DNA from: Siphonodentalium dalli
Lineage: Eukaryota > Mollusca > Scaphopoda > Gadilida > Siphonodentaliidae
NCBI GenBank assembly: GCA_032622095.1
Contig: CP136065.1
Span: forward strand, 244,341,474 to 244,405,473
Direction: 5' to 3'
Length of the DNA stretch: 64,000 nucleotides
Below the pieces are notes generated by a model. The model was given only the letters and a program-made list of their open reading frames with translations, was not told where the DNA came from and made no database searches. Within the stretch, counting starts at the first letter, position 1, and every line of letters begins with the position of its first letter. Below, piece by piece: positions 34,381-46,449 of the stretch. The position numbers and the translations under genes are program-made.

Positions 34381-36410
34381 AGCTGAGTTTGTTACGTTTA
34401 TTTGGTCAATGTGACAATGAATTCAGAAACACTTGAACGAAGAAAAATGACACGACAACACATCATGACAATTAGAATACGGGTGGTTTTAACATTTTAT
34501 TTCAACACCCGTTTCCAAGTTGCGTCTAGTGTTTGATAATTGTTATATTCAAGACAGTATCATGTCGGTAAACACAATAAGATGGTTCACAGTGGTGTTT
34601 GTGGTTTAACGGTTTAAGCGGGAGTGAATCGTTTCTCTTACACAGGTTAGTTATTCCAAGAGTTGGGGTATCGTGTGGCCAAACATCATATCCCTAGCTG
34701 TCCATAGCGTATCGCACACTGTGTTTGATATAGATCGTGATACTGAACCGATCATCCCTCGATTATACTTTGAGTACGATCACTCATAAACAATTAAGAA
34801 TATGATCTTATTAATTATGTTTGTATGCTCGTATACTGTATTATATATATCTTACACGTAATGTGCTTACCACTACATTTAACCTATCATTACAGAATTG
34901 GTAGTAACTTGGAAATTCCAAGAGGGACGGTTCTTCCAAATGGTATAATAGTAAATAGACACTCTTTATCGAATACTTTCGGCCACCTGGCCTTTCTCAG
35001 CGATGGAATGTCTACATGTCGGCAATCATACGAATATTTACATAATGAAAGTATTGTTGGCGGAAGTTGATATTTACGTCGACGTCACCAAGACGTAAGT
35101 CTGCTGGGTGACACAGGAACGTTCACCAGAGACTTCGCGCTATTTTGGTATGTTGAGCCGAGACGCATAATCCACCGATCCTCTCATGCAAGTCTTAGCT
35201 GTTTTGTACCGTTTGGACTTATGCACAATATGTTCACAGACACATCGTCACACCTATGGTTCATTCTTCCGAAATGGCAATTAATTGGCTTTTCTCTGCC
35301 AATATGAAACAGAACAAGATGGAACTAAGAATGTTTTGTGAACAAATCGACATAATTATATTTAGCACATGGGACAAATTCAGCGCGATGAAACACGTGA
35401 ATTGAGAACAATGACCCCATGAACATGGACGTGTATATGAGGATCTAGATGTCAACGATATGCTCGCATCGTCTCGGAACATCTGGTGTTTGCTGGTGTT
35501 TGCGATGACCGTGTTAACCACGTGTTAAAGTTCAGTGGCCGTCCACAATGGACACGGTGAATATCCTGTTCAATTAATTCATCCTCTGGAAGCACCCATC
35601 AATCATATCTTTGTTTCATCTTGAAGCATCTGGTATCTGTCCGTGGACACTTTACTTGTTGAGCGTGGCACAAATTTAGTGGTACAATTATATCTCACTT
35701 GAAGCATATATAGCCGTTCTACACATAGTTTAATTTATATATACTCCCACATCGGACTAGGTAAGTACATTTTATGTAGATCTACCACATTTTGCAGCTT
35801 GTAGGACCGTTGAATAGAATAAATGACTGCTAGTGTGGCTATGTTAATGTGGCATTAAAGCAAGATTTCTCTCCCATGAATTTTGTCATCTATGCTTGAA
35901 AGACAATATTTTGAAATTGCTGCAATAACATTTTTTTCTATCTCAAATATTTCTCAATTATATCAAAGGTTATACCGTGTAGAAGAAGTTTATTTACTCA
36001 CATTTGCGCTGTCGTGGTCTGCTTTTGGTTTGAAAATGGTACATATAGTAAAATAATTGGATCATATAACTCAGTGACAAATGGTATAGTTAGTAGTCTT
36101 GTTCACACTGACCATTAGTGTCGATATTAAAACAAATGATTAATGGGCCCTATGTCGAGGCTGATGGTTCAGCATATAGTTAAAGTACATGTACAGTAAC
36201 CCCACTCAATTGGCCAATATTGTTGGAATTGTGTTTTGCTACCATAAATATATAATACAGAGTGTAATATTATAAGAAAACTGTTTGTATATACACACAC
36301 ATGACATCTAAATACATTTCCAATCTAATATTCAACTGTCTGCCAATAATACTGAAGTCGATAGCCCAGAAATTAACAGTTAAAGAACGTCTTTTTAGAC
36401 ACACGAAAAT
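34381..36410. other. No gene seen
   Basis: AT-rich sequence with scattered frames under 90 codons. None has a recognisable domain or a convincing pair of splice sites. Confidence 0.45.
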
Positions 36411-36483
36411 GTGCCCACAAGCTATTGTCAAAGTATTTCTTCATACTACAAACGTCACACTACCCTTATAAATCAGGAAAACA

Positions 36484-36614
36484 TGGCATCGAAAAAAACA
36501 ACAACCCCTCCCATAATTATTCGTGGGGGGACTTCAGGTGGAAAGTACAGTAGCTTCGTAATCACTGGGACTATCACCGACGGAGACCCTCTGTCCACGA
36601 CCGTTTGTGCGTGA
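36484..36614 (+). other. Uncertain short ORF
   Basis: From ATG at 36484 the frame reads MASKKTTTPPIIIRGGTSGG and continues KYSSFVITGTITDGDPLSTT before a TGA. Its composition is more protein-like than its surroundings, but I recognise no domain, and there is no signal peptide or clear splice site. It may be chance. Confidence 0.2.
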
Positions 36615-37079
36615 ATGTTTTGTGCATGTGCATGTTTGTAGTTGGAAACAATTAGAAGTTAATCTTGACGGACGCGCGAACGCGACTAACTGGCCATTAT
36701 GGAATCATATTTGAGCCACTCCGGTTACGTGCGTCAACCAATGAAGATCACCTGGAGAAACGAGCGATGAAAAAGAAAATGTCGAACGCGTGTGTAAATC
36801 TGAACCCGAAACAAGCGAAGGAATAGAAATTATACAAAAGTTCCTCATATCAAATCATATGTTTCATTTCGAAGTAACCGCCGAAAGCGAAATTTATTCA
36901 AACTCACACGTAAGCTGCCAGGCGAAATAATCGAAGAAAGCGATGGAACCGAAATAACCAAACGAAATTTCGTTTGATGTTTTCGGATGTTTCACTTTAT
37001 TTCTTTTGACTTGAATTTTTGCTATCTGCGTAACCGATAGAAGCGAAATGTCTCGTATTGTTGTATGCATATACACTGC

Positions 37080-37510
37080 AAAAAGTTTTGGTACCATATG
37101 GAACCAATATTGGTCCTGAACCTTGTCGTTGTGGGAGTACCAAAATAGGGACCAAATTTAGAACCAATTTAAAGTGGTCCTATTTTTGGTACAATAGTGA
37201 ACCAAATTAGAAACCAAAATTGGTCCCATATGGTACCAAAATTGGTCCGGGCCCTTGTCGCTGTGGGAGTACCAAAATAGGGACCATATTTAGAACCAAT
37301 TTAAAGTGGTCCTATTTTTGGTACAATAGTGAACCAAATTAGAAACCAAAATTGGTCCCATATGGTACCAAAATTGGTCCGGACCCTTGTCGCTGTGGGA
37401 GTACCAAAATAGGGACCAAATTTAGAACCAATTTAAAGTGGTCCTATTTTTGGTACAATAGTTGAACCAAATTAGAAACCAAATTTGGTCCCATATCATA
37501 ACCAAACCAA
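37080..37510. repeat. Tandem array, about 123-bp unit, 3 copies, palindromic content
   Basis: The unit runs from ACCAAAATTGGTCC through CTTGTCGCTGTGGGAGTACC, AAAATAGGGACC, TTTAGAACCAATTT and GTGGTCCTATTTTTGGTAC to GAACCAAATTAGAAACC. Many sub-motifs are self-complementary (CCAAAATTGG, CATATGG/CCATATG). It shares vocabulary with the palindrome at 40480-40606. Confidence 0.85.
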
Positions 37511-37609
37511 AAAATGCACGGGAAGCAAACCGAAATGGCCTGTTCCCTGCACATGGAGTAAAATGTGTCTGAATGTCTAAAATAATGGGCCGTAATTCTT
37601 AATTTGTGT

Positions 37610-39010
37610 GTAATATGAAAAAGACTAATTCGCGATAAATCGCAAACTTCTATACAATAAATATACTAGTACATGTATGCGATTTAGTGCCGGTTTTCGA
37701 TTTATAACAAATGTTTGCAATTAATAAAATCAGTTTGCTTTAACTGTATAAACATAAATCATACATGTCTGGGTGAACTCCAATCGCTCTATAATAGCAT
37801 GGTCAGGCTAAGATAGACCGACCGTTTGGTCATTTACAGCCAGAATGCATGTGTAATGAGGGGAGCAAATCTTTGTGATAAATCACAAAACGACTTTGTT
37901 AAAATTCACAAACACCTTTGCAATACCTCGCAGACCTTTGCGATAACTAGCAAACCTTTGCAATAAATTTCAAGCATATTTACGATAACTCTCAAACTAC
38001 ATGTACTTGGTGATTATACTTTACAATTTATCGTAAACATGTTTGAGATTTATCACGAAGGTTTGTGATTTATTGCAGATATATTGTTATGTGTTCATGT
38101 TGGCACTAATGGGCTTGAACAGTATAAAAATAATAAATCAGACATCTTAAACAGGTCTGGATGAACCACAAATCGATCTATGATAGCATGGTCGGGCTAA
38201 AATAGACTGATCGGTCTTTCACAGCCAACATACAAAAGAAGCAAACCAATACTTGAAACAAAAATTAATTCTGATCTCTTTTGGAGATTTCTTACTGAGA
38301 ATATTCAAAATTAAAACAACTTTGCGATAAATTGCCAAACCTTTGCGATAAATCTCAAACATCTTTACAATAACTCTCAATTAACTACTTGGTGATTATA
38401 CGTTTATCGCAAAGATGTTTGAGATTTATCACAATAGCCGATGAGGTTAAAATAGACCAATCATTCTTTCACAGCCAGCATGTACCTTGTATCATGTATA
38501 AGGGGAGTAACTCTAAACGGTTCTATTATTATCGATCAACCTATACTTCAAAAACAAAACAAAATTGGTTCCGATTTTTTTTATCAAGACAACATCATAA
38601 TATAATATTATTCACTAAGAACATTCAAAGTTAAAACAACTTTGTGATAAATCGAAAACATATTTCTGATAAATCGCCAACTACCATACTTGGCGATTTA
38701 TCACAAACGTTTGCGATTAATCGCAATGATTGAATTATATTGTTATATGTGGGCACTAATGGGATTGAACCATATAACCATTATCAATCAGATATCTTAA
38801 ACAGGTCTGGGTGAACTACTTACCGATCTATAATAGACTACCGGTAAAATAAACTAAAATAAACCGATCGGTCTTTCACAGCCAGCATGCATCCGGGATA
38901 AGGGGAGTCACTCTAAACTGTTTTATTGTTATCTCTCAACCAATACGTAAACAAAATTAATACTGAATTCTTTTGCAAGACACCAAATAATTATTTACTG
39001 TATACTGAGA
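37610..39010. repeat. Diverged tandem repeat, about 300-480-bp unit, 3-4 copies
   Basis: Each unit carries a run of GCGATAAATCGCAAA-type palindromes, then CAGGTCTGG, GTGAAC and CGATCTATAATAGCATGGTC with GGCTAA, then TAGACCGA and TCTTTCACAGCCAGCATG, and AAGGGGAGTAACTCTAAAC. Copies begin near 37640, 38020, 38330 and 38640. No coding content. Confidence 0.65.
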
Positions 39011-40479
39011 ATATTCAAAATAAACATACATGTACATGTACATGTATACAGATATTAAAACAAACAGATTCAAATTGTCAATAAATTTAGAGTTCCCTCT
39101 CTTATAACAGTGAGCACTGTGTCAGGAAGAGCGATCGGTCTATTGTAGCCCGATCAGGCTATTATAGTTAATCTGTGGTTCGCTCAGACCTTTCTTTATA
39201 CCATAATAAATATCGCGTAAATAGTATGTACCGGTAATTGTTGTGGTTCCTACACTGCATTATGTGAACAAAGCCAAATTCAGTTCGAGAACCTGTTGTA
39301 AAGTATGTAAATAGCATGCGATAAGCAAAATACTCAACAATGGGGAGACCACACTAATGAACTGTGCTTAATTAAAACTGGCACCATGTTGTTTGCAAAA
39401 TACTATTGTAGCGCTCACTAGTCCTCGCCACAAGATTTTGGTGTTGAATGGGTCACCGGAGTCACTCTCCCAATAAAATTGCCACATTGTTGAGCGTTTT
39501 GCTTATCGTACACTTCCGATGTGCTGTATCGGTATATGAACAAACAAACCTCACACAAAGAGAGTTTAATGTATTTAATATATGATCCATTTTGGTACAG
39601 CCATGGTAAAAAAAATATTCTCCATTCGCAGCTATGCGTCATCGAGTCAATGTCATTGCCTGATCACCAGAGCCATATAATGTAGAATTTCGCGAATATG
39701 GTTTCCAATTATGGAAGAGGTTATTTCACAGAAAAGCGTTAATGTCCGAATCGTTCTGAATGATAGCCAATTTAGCCACACATGTTTTAATAACAACATG
39801 ATGCATCTGGACATTGGAATGGTCTACATATATGTTCATGTACCTGTATATATATATCTGTGACGTCATAATTCCGACTAATTTCTACATAATTGTATGT
39901 CTCGTAATCCTAGTCACCAGTGGTTGACTCTTGTCAGACTTGTTAGGTAATTGGACGGTTTATAATTTTGTGAAACTTAAGTATCTGTCTTTTGAAATCC
40001 ACAGCATTGTCGTGCATGTCATTGTCAAACTTGTGTAATCAGTCCCATTGCCATTGGCACTGAAATTGTCTGCATTCATCTGTTCGTTGACTTCGCCTTT
40101 TTCGGAGTTTATAACCTCTTGTCCCTTTCATATACCAACATAATCCAGACAGTGCTAACAATATCCCAGGCTATTAAGAAGCAAGTTAGGTCCAATTATT
40201 TGCTAAAACAATCTAAACAAGAGAAGTTTGTAAACACGAAAACACATCGCACATGGTTGGTTCATTCACCGGAAGAATATTTTGATTTTCGTACTATAAA
40301 CCTCGTACCATTTTTAAAGTGCAGGGGTAAAATAATTATGCCGCTTGAATAACGTTATATAGTTTCTGGAACACTTAAATGCGATAAGGTATGAGTTATA
40401 AAACGTAGCTTATGTTAAGTAGCTATATATATCTACTTATACTTATTTTTTTTTTCATTGTCATTTTGACTAAATTTTT
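39011..40479. other. No gene seen
   Basis: AT-rich sequence. The plus frame at 40119-40352 has no recognisable domain. Confidence 0.45.
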
Positions 40480-40606
40480 CATTTTGGTTCAGTATGGGAC
40501 CAAGCACATATTTTGGTACCGTTTGATTTCAATATGGCTATTTTATAGCCATATTGAAACCAAACGGTACCAAAATATGTGCTTGGTCCTATCCTGAACC
40601 AAAATG
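40480..40606. repeat. Near-perfect palindrome, about 62-bp arms
   Basis: CATTTTGGTTCAGTATGGGA, CCAAGCACATATTTTGGTAC, CGTTTGATTTCAATATGGCT is followed by its reverse complement with only 2-3 mismatches and almost no loop (centre ATTTTAT near 40543). It would extrude or fold as a long hairpin. It is related by sequence to the AACCAAA repeats at 37.1-37.5 kb. Confidence 0.92.
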
Positions 40607-42207
40607 AAAAAAATTGATACAATATGGGACCACTAGAAACCAAAATATTTTGCAGTGTACAATGTTATGCATTGACCCATAAACCCGTTTCCACGACCAA
40701 TATTCTGTTTTGTCGCCCAGATTAGATCATGAGGGGGGGGGGTGCACACAAATCAAAGCGAAGGAAGCGATGAAACCGAATTTATCAAACTACATTTCGT
40801 TTGATTATTTCTGTTCTTTCGCTTGTTTCGCCACGTGATCGCCCGTGGTTTACACACTCATCTTGAGGGGCATAAACATAATTTCACAGATCATACAGCT
40901 CCACGGGAGAAATTCCATTATGAGAACATTTTTGCATGCAGATGCCTCTACATGTCAGCATCAACATTCTTATTTCATGTACATTATCTCTCTTATTCCT
41001 GTTAACTTGTTTAAACATATGTGTATAAATTGTCGTGAGATGGGCCCCATTGAGTTGATATAAATTGCGCCCCAATCCCTTTTAACTTGTATTACAATAA
41101 ATATGTTTAAAACCCATTGGAAACTTGTAGCAAAGAGGAATTACCATTACCAACGGAAGTCCCCGACTCACGTGACCATTCCGATACAACTTTTTAACTT
41201 TTCAACTTTTTTATTCAGTCTTATAAAATTTTACATTGTATAGACTGTATATATTCATAACATATTTACAATAATAAATGAGTCACGTGATATACAGGAC
41301 AAATCTGTCCTAATTTGGAAAAACATTCCAAGAAGGCCACAGAGGGCACAAACCCGGTCCGCCAACGGTAATGTTCAGGAACTATCACCATCAGAGGGCC
41401 GGGTCCCTGCCCTCCGCCGCCTTCCATGAACTGTGATTCCATGGTGCAATCACTGCACAGAACCACCCCCCCCCACCCACAATATATAACACAAAGATCA
41501 AAATCAAATTATTAAGTAATATGTAGTACAACGTGTGGTCAACCCGGGCCGTTTATAAATTTTGTTCTCAACGTATGGTATACGAAATTTGTAGCAAAGA
41601 GGAACAATCCAATCTTATAATAACAACTCTATGTGTGAAGTATGACAATGCGGTTTGGCTGAGCGGGAAGAGCATATTTTGATTGAATCATATTAGTGTC
41701 TCGTAGAGTGACTTTGTCGCAGATTGTTTACACGTCCGACTATTGTTTACACATCTCCATACATGTTGCATGCTAGATATCCGTAAGCGTGTTGGTTTTA
41801 TCGAAACCCTCGATCCAGGTCAACAACCTACAAACTGGTCCATGCATACCACAATTTTTGTTTTCTTATTTTTTTTTTTAATGTTTATTGATGAAGAAGT
41901 AATCACAATGAGGAATGTCTATAATTGTCAATGAAATTGATATCTATATATAGGTATGGCATTCCTCGCGTTCACACATATATATGCATACCTTTATAAC
42001 ACTCTGGCCCCGAGCTTTATAGTCTGAGAACAACATATTCCTCCAGAAAATTGAAATTACAAGGCTTTTTATATACACAACAAAGAAAACATTACAACAG
42101 ACAGTCACATCACGTGATCAGAGTTCGGCAGTTGGAAAGGAACTCTTTTTTATTCCGATCAAAGGAGTCTCACCGCTATTCCTTTATCCGTGAATGATGC
42201 ATCCTCT
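40607..42207. other. No gene seen
   Basis: Contains G- and C-homopolymer tracts (40734, 41466) and short frames without domains. Confidence 0.45.
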
Positions 42208-42260
42208 TTGGGCAGTGAGATGAATATTAAAATTATATGCAAAGAGATCTCACTGCCCAA
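42208..42260. repeat. Short hairpin
   Basis: TTGGGCAGTGAGAT and ATCTCACTGCCCAA form 14-bp perfect arms around a 25-base AT-rich loop that also contains CAAAGAG, complementary to CTCTTTG just before the left arm. Confidence 0.75.
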
Positions 42261-42529
42261 TAATATGCCAATATCGAAGTCTTACACTTTACTCGTACTT
42301 AACGTCGCGCAGTACTATTTTTAGGCACCGATGGGTGCGATAATTTAAAGTGATGTGAAACACTACAGTGGGTGATACATTAGAAATGGAGAATAATCTT
42401 GCTCACGGTAGTTATTTTTTACGATATTAATCCAAACTGACAACACACACACCGTCATTCTGATATATTAATTAAATGCAATGACTCTCGATGGCGAAAT
42501 CATTTAAGTTCGTTTCTCGCTGATAGTTG

Positions 42530-42735
42530 CGTCCCGAATCCAGATGTAAATATTTACAATTGAGCGTAGTTCCGACGATGTTTTCTATGGAGTTGTATGG
42601 TCGATTTCTTTGAAATTTTCGGTAATGTTAGTAGAATGCTACATGTATTTCCCACAGATTGGCACAACGCCTGAGTACTAACTTGTCAGTTTCATGCACA
42701 CGAAACAGTTCATAATATGTCTTTAAAACTGACCC
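42530..42735 (+). repeat. Dispersed repeat, copy B
   Basis: A diverged copy of 16680-16875 in the same orientation: TGCGTCCCGAATCC, AAATATTTACAATTGAGC, GATGTTTTCTATGGAG, TTAGTAGAA, ATATGTCTTTAAA. Confidence 0.7.
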
Positions 42736-43152
42736 AAAAATAGTTCGACTCCTGAGTTTAATCCAAATCACAGGGAGAATCAGCTACATTATTGAGATAC
42801 ATACATCACAGACGGTTGGACTGCATGGATACAGACAATTATATTGACAAGTGTTCATGCATTCTCAACGCCAGTATTTACATATAAATCATGGTAAAAT
42901 CTTCGATGTTGGAATACTTGTAAGAAATACAGTCCAGGGGAATCAGGTTACGCTCCTGCTGTGTGCAACAATTCATTAAGAGTGTAACCATATCCATATA
43001 TATGGGGATCTTGGCGACCAAATGCGCGTTGAAGCTGACTGATCCACTGCGCCCCCATACATTCTGATACTGCTGTGTGATCGTTCTGTTGCTATTCGTG
43101 GACGAAAAATGTTTTATAATACAATTTATATTTTATTGCAGGTCACGTGATA

Positions 43153-43198
43153 ATGATGAGCAAGTTCTACTTCACGTTGTTGGTACTGGCACTCAGTG
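43153..43198 (+). CDS. Exon 1: signal peptide
   Basis: ATGATGAGCAAGTTCTAC starts at 43153 and the exon ends with G at 43198 before GTATGT. I chose the first of two adjacent ATGs; either gives a good signal sequence. A possible acceptor (TTATTGCAG) lies 12 bp upstream, so the translated start may sit just inside a second transcript exon. Confidence 0.65.
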
Positions 43199-45887
43199 GT
43201 ATGTTCCTCACTTTATTTATAGCCACTCTGTGCTGTTTCCCATTCTATTTACAGCCAACCGGTTGTATGTTCCGCGTTTTATTTATAGCCACTCTGGTAT
43301 GTTCCGTATTCAATTTATAGCCATGCAGTCGGTGGTATGGTCCGCGTCCTATTTATATCCACTTGGTGGCATGTTCCGCATTATATTTATAGTCACTCTG
43401 TGGCATGTTCAGGTTGTATAATGTGCGTTTTATCGGCAAATTTGTATCCTTCCTCCCATATTTTACGCACTGTATACCTCCCTCTCAGTGGATGTTTAAA
43501 TATCAACTGTCCTATTTGATAATGCCACAATATGTACGGTTTCTATAATATTATTTCGTTATAACGAAATATTATATCGATGTAACGCAATATTATTTCG
43601 AGATATAAAGAAGAGTTCACTTGTCACATCCCGGGATCCGCAGATATCGACTTTCAAAAACAGAAAGTCGTCTCTTGTAAATAGCGTCCATGATTATGTG
43701 AGGCTCACTTTGGGAGATGGAGACCCCATTATTATGTTGGCTCCCTATGGGAGATTGGGGACTCCATTATTATGTTGTCTCCATATGGGAGATGGGAGAC
43801 TCCACTATTATGTTGGCCATCAAGCGGCAGATCCAATGTTCTCAATTATAGTATGCTTTTTGATACGATGGGCCACTTTAAGATACCTAGCATGTGGGAC
43901 AAATAGGCTGGAACTAAGCACCAGTTCATATTGAGAACTTTCGTATTTTGGATCTTGGAAACATGCATACCGACTTTAAATTGGATAGGATATAATGCAG
44001 AAGTGCATGTATTAAACAAATCCTATCTTAAAACTGAACCAAGATGACGAAGAGGGCGTGAAAAGAAATACAACTATTTTATACTGAGATTAAGCATGGC
44101 GAATAGAGTTATTCATCTTGTATCAGAACAGAGAAGTGACCAGGGTGTAACTTATTAAAGCGGTATTGTGTATAATGTTGCCAATAAAATATTGGAAAAA
44201 ACAATACAATTTAAATTCCCTTCACACGATGCTACTCACTGTATATATATGTTAATGTACATGCATACTTGCTCCTCTGATTTATTCCATACCATTAACA
44301 AAAAGTGTACATCGGAATGGTCTAGTATTGATTTGCAGGGTTGTAGAGGTAATCGTACAAAGAATTTAATTTGAACTCTTTCTATGCTAAATACTCACAG
44401 ATGAGTAGTTTTCCCTTTGGAAATGTTCAAATAATATGTTCAACAAACGTTGTTGAACATATTATCGGAACATTTCCCTCAAATAAATACGTATCCATCT
44501 GCACTTGTATTATATCTGTCATACGGGGGGGGGGGGGGGCGGTCGGACAAAAATTACAGGATACAAGGTGGGTGGGTGTCCCCGAGCCCGGAATGCAGAT
44601 ATTTTCTGATGTCATGCAATTGTTCCAAAATAATTTCTAAGACAATTACAGCTTCAAAATGAATTGAAACAATCAGATTCATATAGTAGTGCACGCTATA
44701 GCCTTATGCAAGTGAGGGGGCCTATATATTTTAATTTTTTTCCACAATTTCTCCCTTTAACAGTTGAAACCATGGGGTGGGTCCGGTTTTGGTCGAGGAA
44801 CAAAATTGCAATGAAAAAAAAATCCATTTTCATATTTTCTCATTGTTTATCATGGCTTTTTTAACTTATTATACATAGAGGATACCTGCGTGTTTTGAGT
44901 GAATACCGAAGTATCTCATGAGTGGTCACAGTGAGATATAACATATAAAACTGTATACAAATGCATACAACATAAATAATGTAACATAAATACAACAAAA
45001 TACATAAATTGTAAATAACATAGAAATTCATATTTCTTAAAAGTTCATGGTTCCCTCATTCCTGGAACTGTGTTTATTTAATCACATTGATGGTGTTTTT
45101 ACTTTACACATGCACATATTTTAACCTATTGCTAATAAGGGACACAACTATCCTGTTAAAGTGGGTATTTTACCTTTATAACGCTAAATATTTGGGTTTT
45201 TAAAGGTTTTGTCACTGGTTTTGTTGGCATATTTTTCAACCATATGCTTTGTTTATTGTTTTGTGGGTGTACTTGGTCAGCATTCTCTCAGTTCCGGTGC
45301 AGACACAATGAGAGACCCTTACCCTGCCAACAACACATTATTTAGTAGAATTTACAAGATTTTCATCAATTTTGGGGGTGGGTGTCCTAGACCTGGGTGG
45401 AAAAAACTTACGGTCCCGGGTGGGTGTCCCAGACCTGGGTGGAAAAAACTTACGCTCCCGGGGTGGTGGGTCCCCAAAACTGAAAAACACAAAAATTCCA
45501 CCTTGTATCCGAAATTGTTTTCCTGACCACTCCCCCCCCCCCGTGTCATCTGTTTATTTTTCATGAACACCCCATCCAGATGAATAATAGATCATTCTAA
45601 TGTTTACTTTTATGACTGAGTGGGATAATCCATTCAGTATATGAAGGGTTAAAGTTGTATTTGAATAATTTACAGCTGCCCTGGTGTCCTCAGTGTGCCC
45701 ATCCGGGAAGGAGTTTAGTATGGGACTCTGCTATACACCATGCAAAGCCTCTTATAGTGGCATTGGTCCAATCTGCGTCGGTGACTGTCCGGCGGGATAC
45801 TCCGATCTCCATCTAAGGTTGTGTGCTAACGGCTGGGACGTAATATGGAAAACGAAATACTCCAGAGGCGCAGGCGTTCGACAATAG
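43153..45887 (+). CDS. Secreted six-cysteine peptide (two exons, joined 43153-43198 and 45676-45887)
   Basis: Exon 1 encodes MMSKFYFTLLVLALS and ends in phase 1 (AGT G) at a GTATGT donor. Exon 2 follows an acceptor (AATTTACAG) in phase 1, so the joined codon is GCT (Ala), and reading continues ALVSS then VCPSGKEFSMGLCYTPCKAS, YSGIGPICVGDCPAGYSD and LHLRLCANG to a TAG stop. Total 85 residues. The N-terminus is a classic signal peptide (two Met, Lys, hydrophobic LLVLAL, small residues), with likely cleavage near LVSS/VC. The mature part has six cysteines spaced C-11-C-3-C-10-C-3-C-11-C, implying three disulfides. The GLCY..C..GY.G.GP.C...CP.GY.D pattern recurs in extracellular proteins of aquatic invertebrates and protists, but I know no assigned function. 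Exon 1 is preceded by TTATTGCAG, so a 5' non-coding exon may exist upstream. Confidence 0.7.
43195..43430. repeat. Intronic tandem repeat, about 35-60-bp units
   Basis: TATTTATAGCCACTCTG with TATGTTCCGC recurs five or six times, starting directly at the exon 1 donor (GGTATGTTCC), so the first repeat overlaps the splice site. Confidence 0.75.
43690..43830. repeat. Intronic tandem repeat, about 38-bp unit, 3 copies
   Basis: ATGGGAGATGGGGACTCCAT followed by TATTATGTTGGC is repeated three times inside the intron of the cysteine-rich peptide gene. Confidence 0.75.
44419..44477. repeat. Hairpin, about 28-bp arms
   Basis: GGAAATGTTC, ATAATATGTTCAACAA and TTGTTGAACATATTAT, GAACATTTCC form a nearly perfect hairpin with an ACG loop, inside the intron of the cysteine-rich gene. 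Confidence 0.85.
44478..45364. other. Intron sequence, G-rich tract
   Basis: A run of 14 G (about 44525) is followed by a GGTGGGTGGGTGTCCCC block that resembles the repeat at 45365. No exon recognised. Confidence 0.45.
45365..45475. repeat. Intronic tandem repeat, about 44-bp unit, 2-3 copies
   Basis: GGTGGGTGTCCTAGACCTGG then GTGGAAAAAACTTACGGTCC is repeated with small changes. It is GC-rich against an AT-rich background and contains potential decoy splice donors. Confidence 0.75.
45676..45887 (+). CDS. Exon 2: six-cysteine mature peptide
   Basis: Starts after TTTACAG and ends at TAG (45885-45887). It contains all six cysteines (VC, LC, PC, IC, DC, LC) and a basic tail, TKYSRGAGVRQ. The tail and stop are encoded by the first, insertion-bearing unit of a 34-bp tandem repeat. 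An ATTAAA polyadenylation signal variant lies about 100 bp downstream (45986-45991). Confidence 0.7.
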
Positions 45888-45975
45888 CGCATTCGAATGG
45901 CGTGATTACGTCAGAGGCGCGGGCGTTCGAATGGTGTGATTACCTCAGAGGCGCGGGCGTTCGAATGGTGTGATT
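45862..45975. repeat. 34-bp tandem repeat overlapping the stop codon
   Basis: Units of CAGAGGCGCGGGCGTTCGAA then TGGTGTGATTACCT occur three times. The first unit has about 15 extra bases (ACAATAGCGCATTCG) that supply the TAG stop of the cysteine-rich peptide ORF. Confidence 0.8.
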
Positions 45976-46084
45976 CTTCTCATACATTAAATGCTTTTCG
46001 CCTAATTTGTTTTATGTGTTATGCCATTATGACAAAGGGGTGTCGGGTCTGATAACCAAGCCCTGAAATAGTGAGCCTGTCATT

Positions 46085-46235
46085 TGCAGAATGAGGTCCC
46101 CAGAGGGTGAATTTAGTGATGCTATCTCACACAGCGGGCTAGCATCACCAAATTCACCCTCTGTGGACCTCATTCTGCTTATGCCTTAGCAGAATGAGGT
46201 TCCCAGAATGGGAATCTCATTCTGCAAATGACAGG
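46085..46235. repeat. GCAGAATGAGGTCC palindromic element, copy B
   Basis: AGAATGAGGTCCCCAGAGGG, TTTAGTGATGCTATCTC faces an inverted arm CATCACCAAATTCACCCTCT, GTGGACCTCATTCTGC, followed by a partial third arm and GACAGGCACACTAAA. It is related to 33035-33150. Confidence 0.75.
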
Positions 46236-46289
46236 CACACTAAATACAGGTATATCTCGCATTTTTCCCCAGAGGCCTTTGTATGCGAG

Positions 46290-46449
46290 TCTCCCATATG
46301 GTGCATCGCCTATATAAGAGATTCCACTGGCTTACAGTGTCGATGAAATATTGTTAGGCAAATGCGTGTGTAGTCTCTTATATATGAGAGGCTCGCATAT
46401 ATAAGAGGATGCATTGGCACAGGGTTTTCTCCGGTCATGAAAGGGTTAA
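46290..46449. mobile_element. Truncated piggyBac-like MITE
   Basis: It ends GGTCATGAAAGGGTTAA at the right, preceded by GCATTGGCACAGGGTTTTC and the CGCATATATAAGAGGATGC hairpin seen in the elements at 25-28 kb. The left terminus and AT-rich interior are mostly missing. Confidence 0.75.

Noticed and set aside
41654-41700. tRNA-like box A (TGGCTGAGCGG)
   Set aside because: No matching box B or cloverleaf downstream. Likewise the box B-like AGTTCGAATCC at 4274 has no box A at proper distance.
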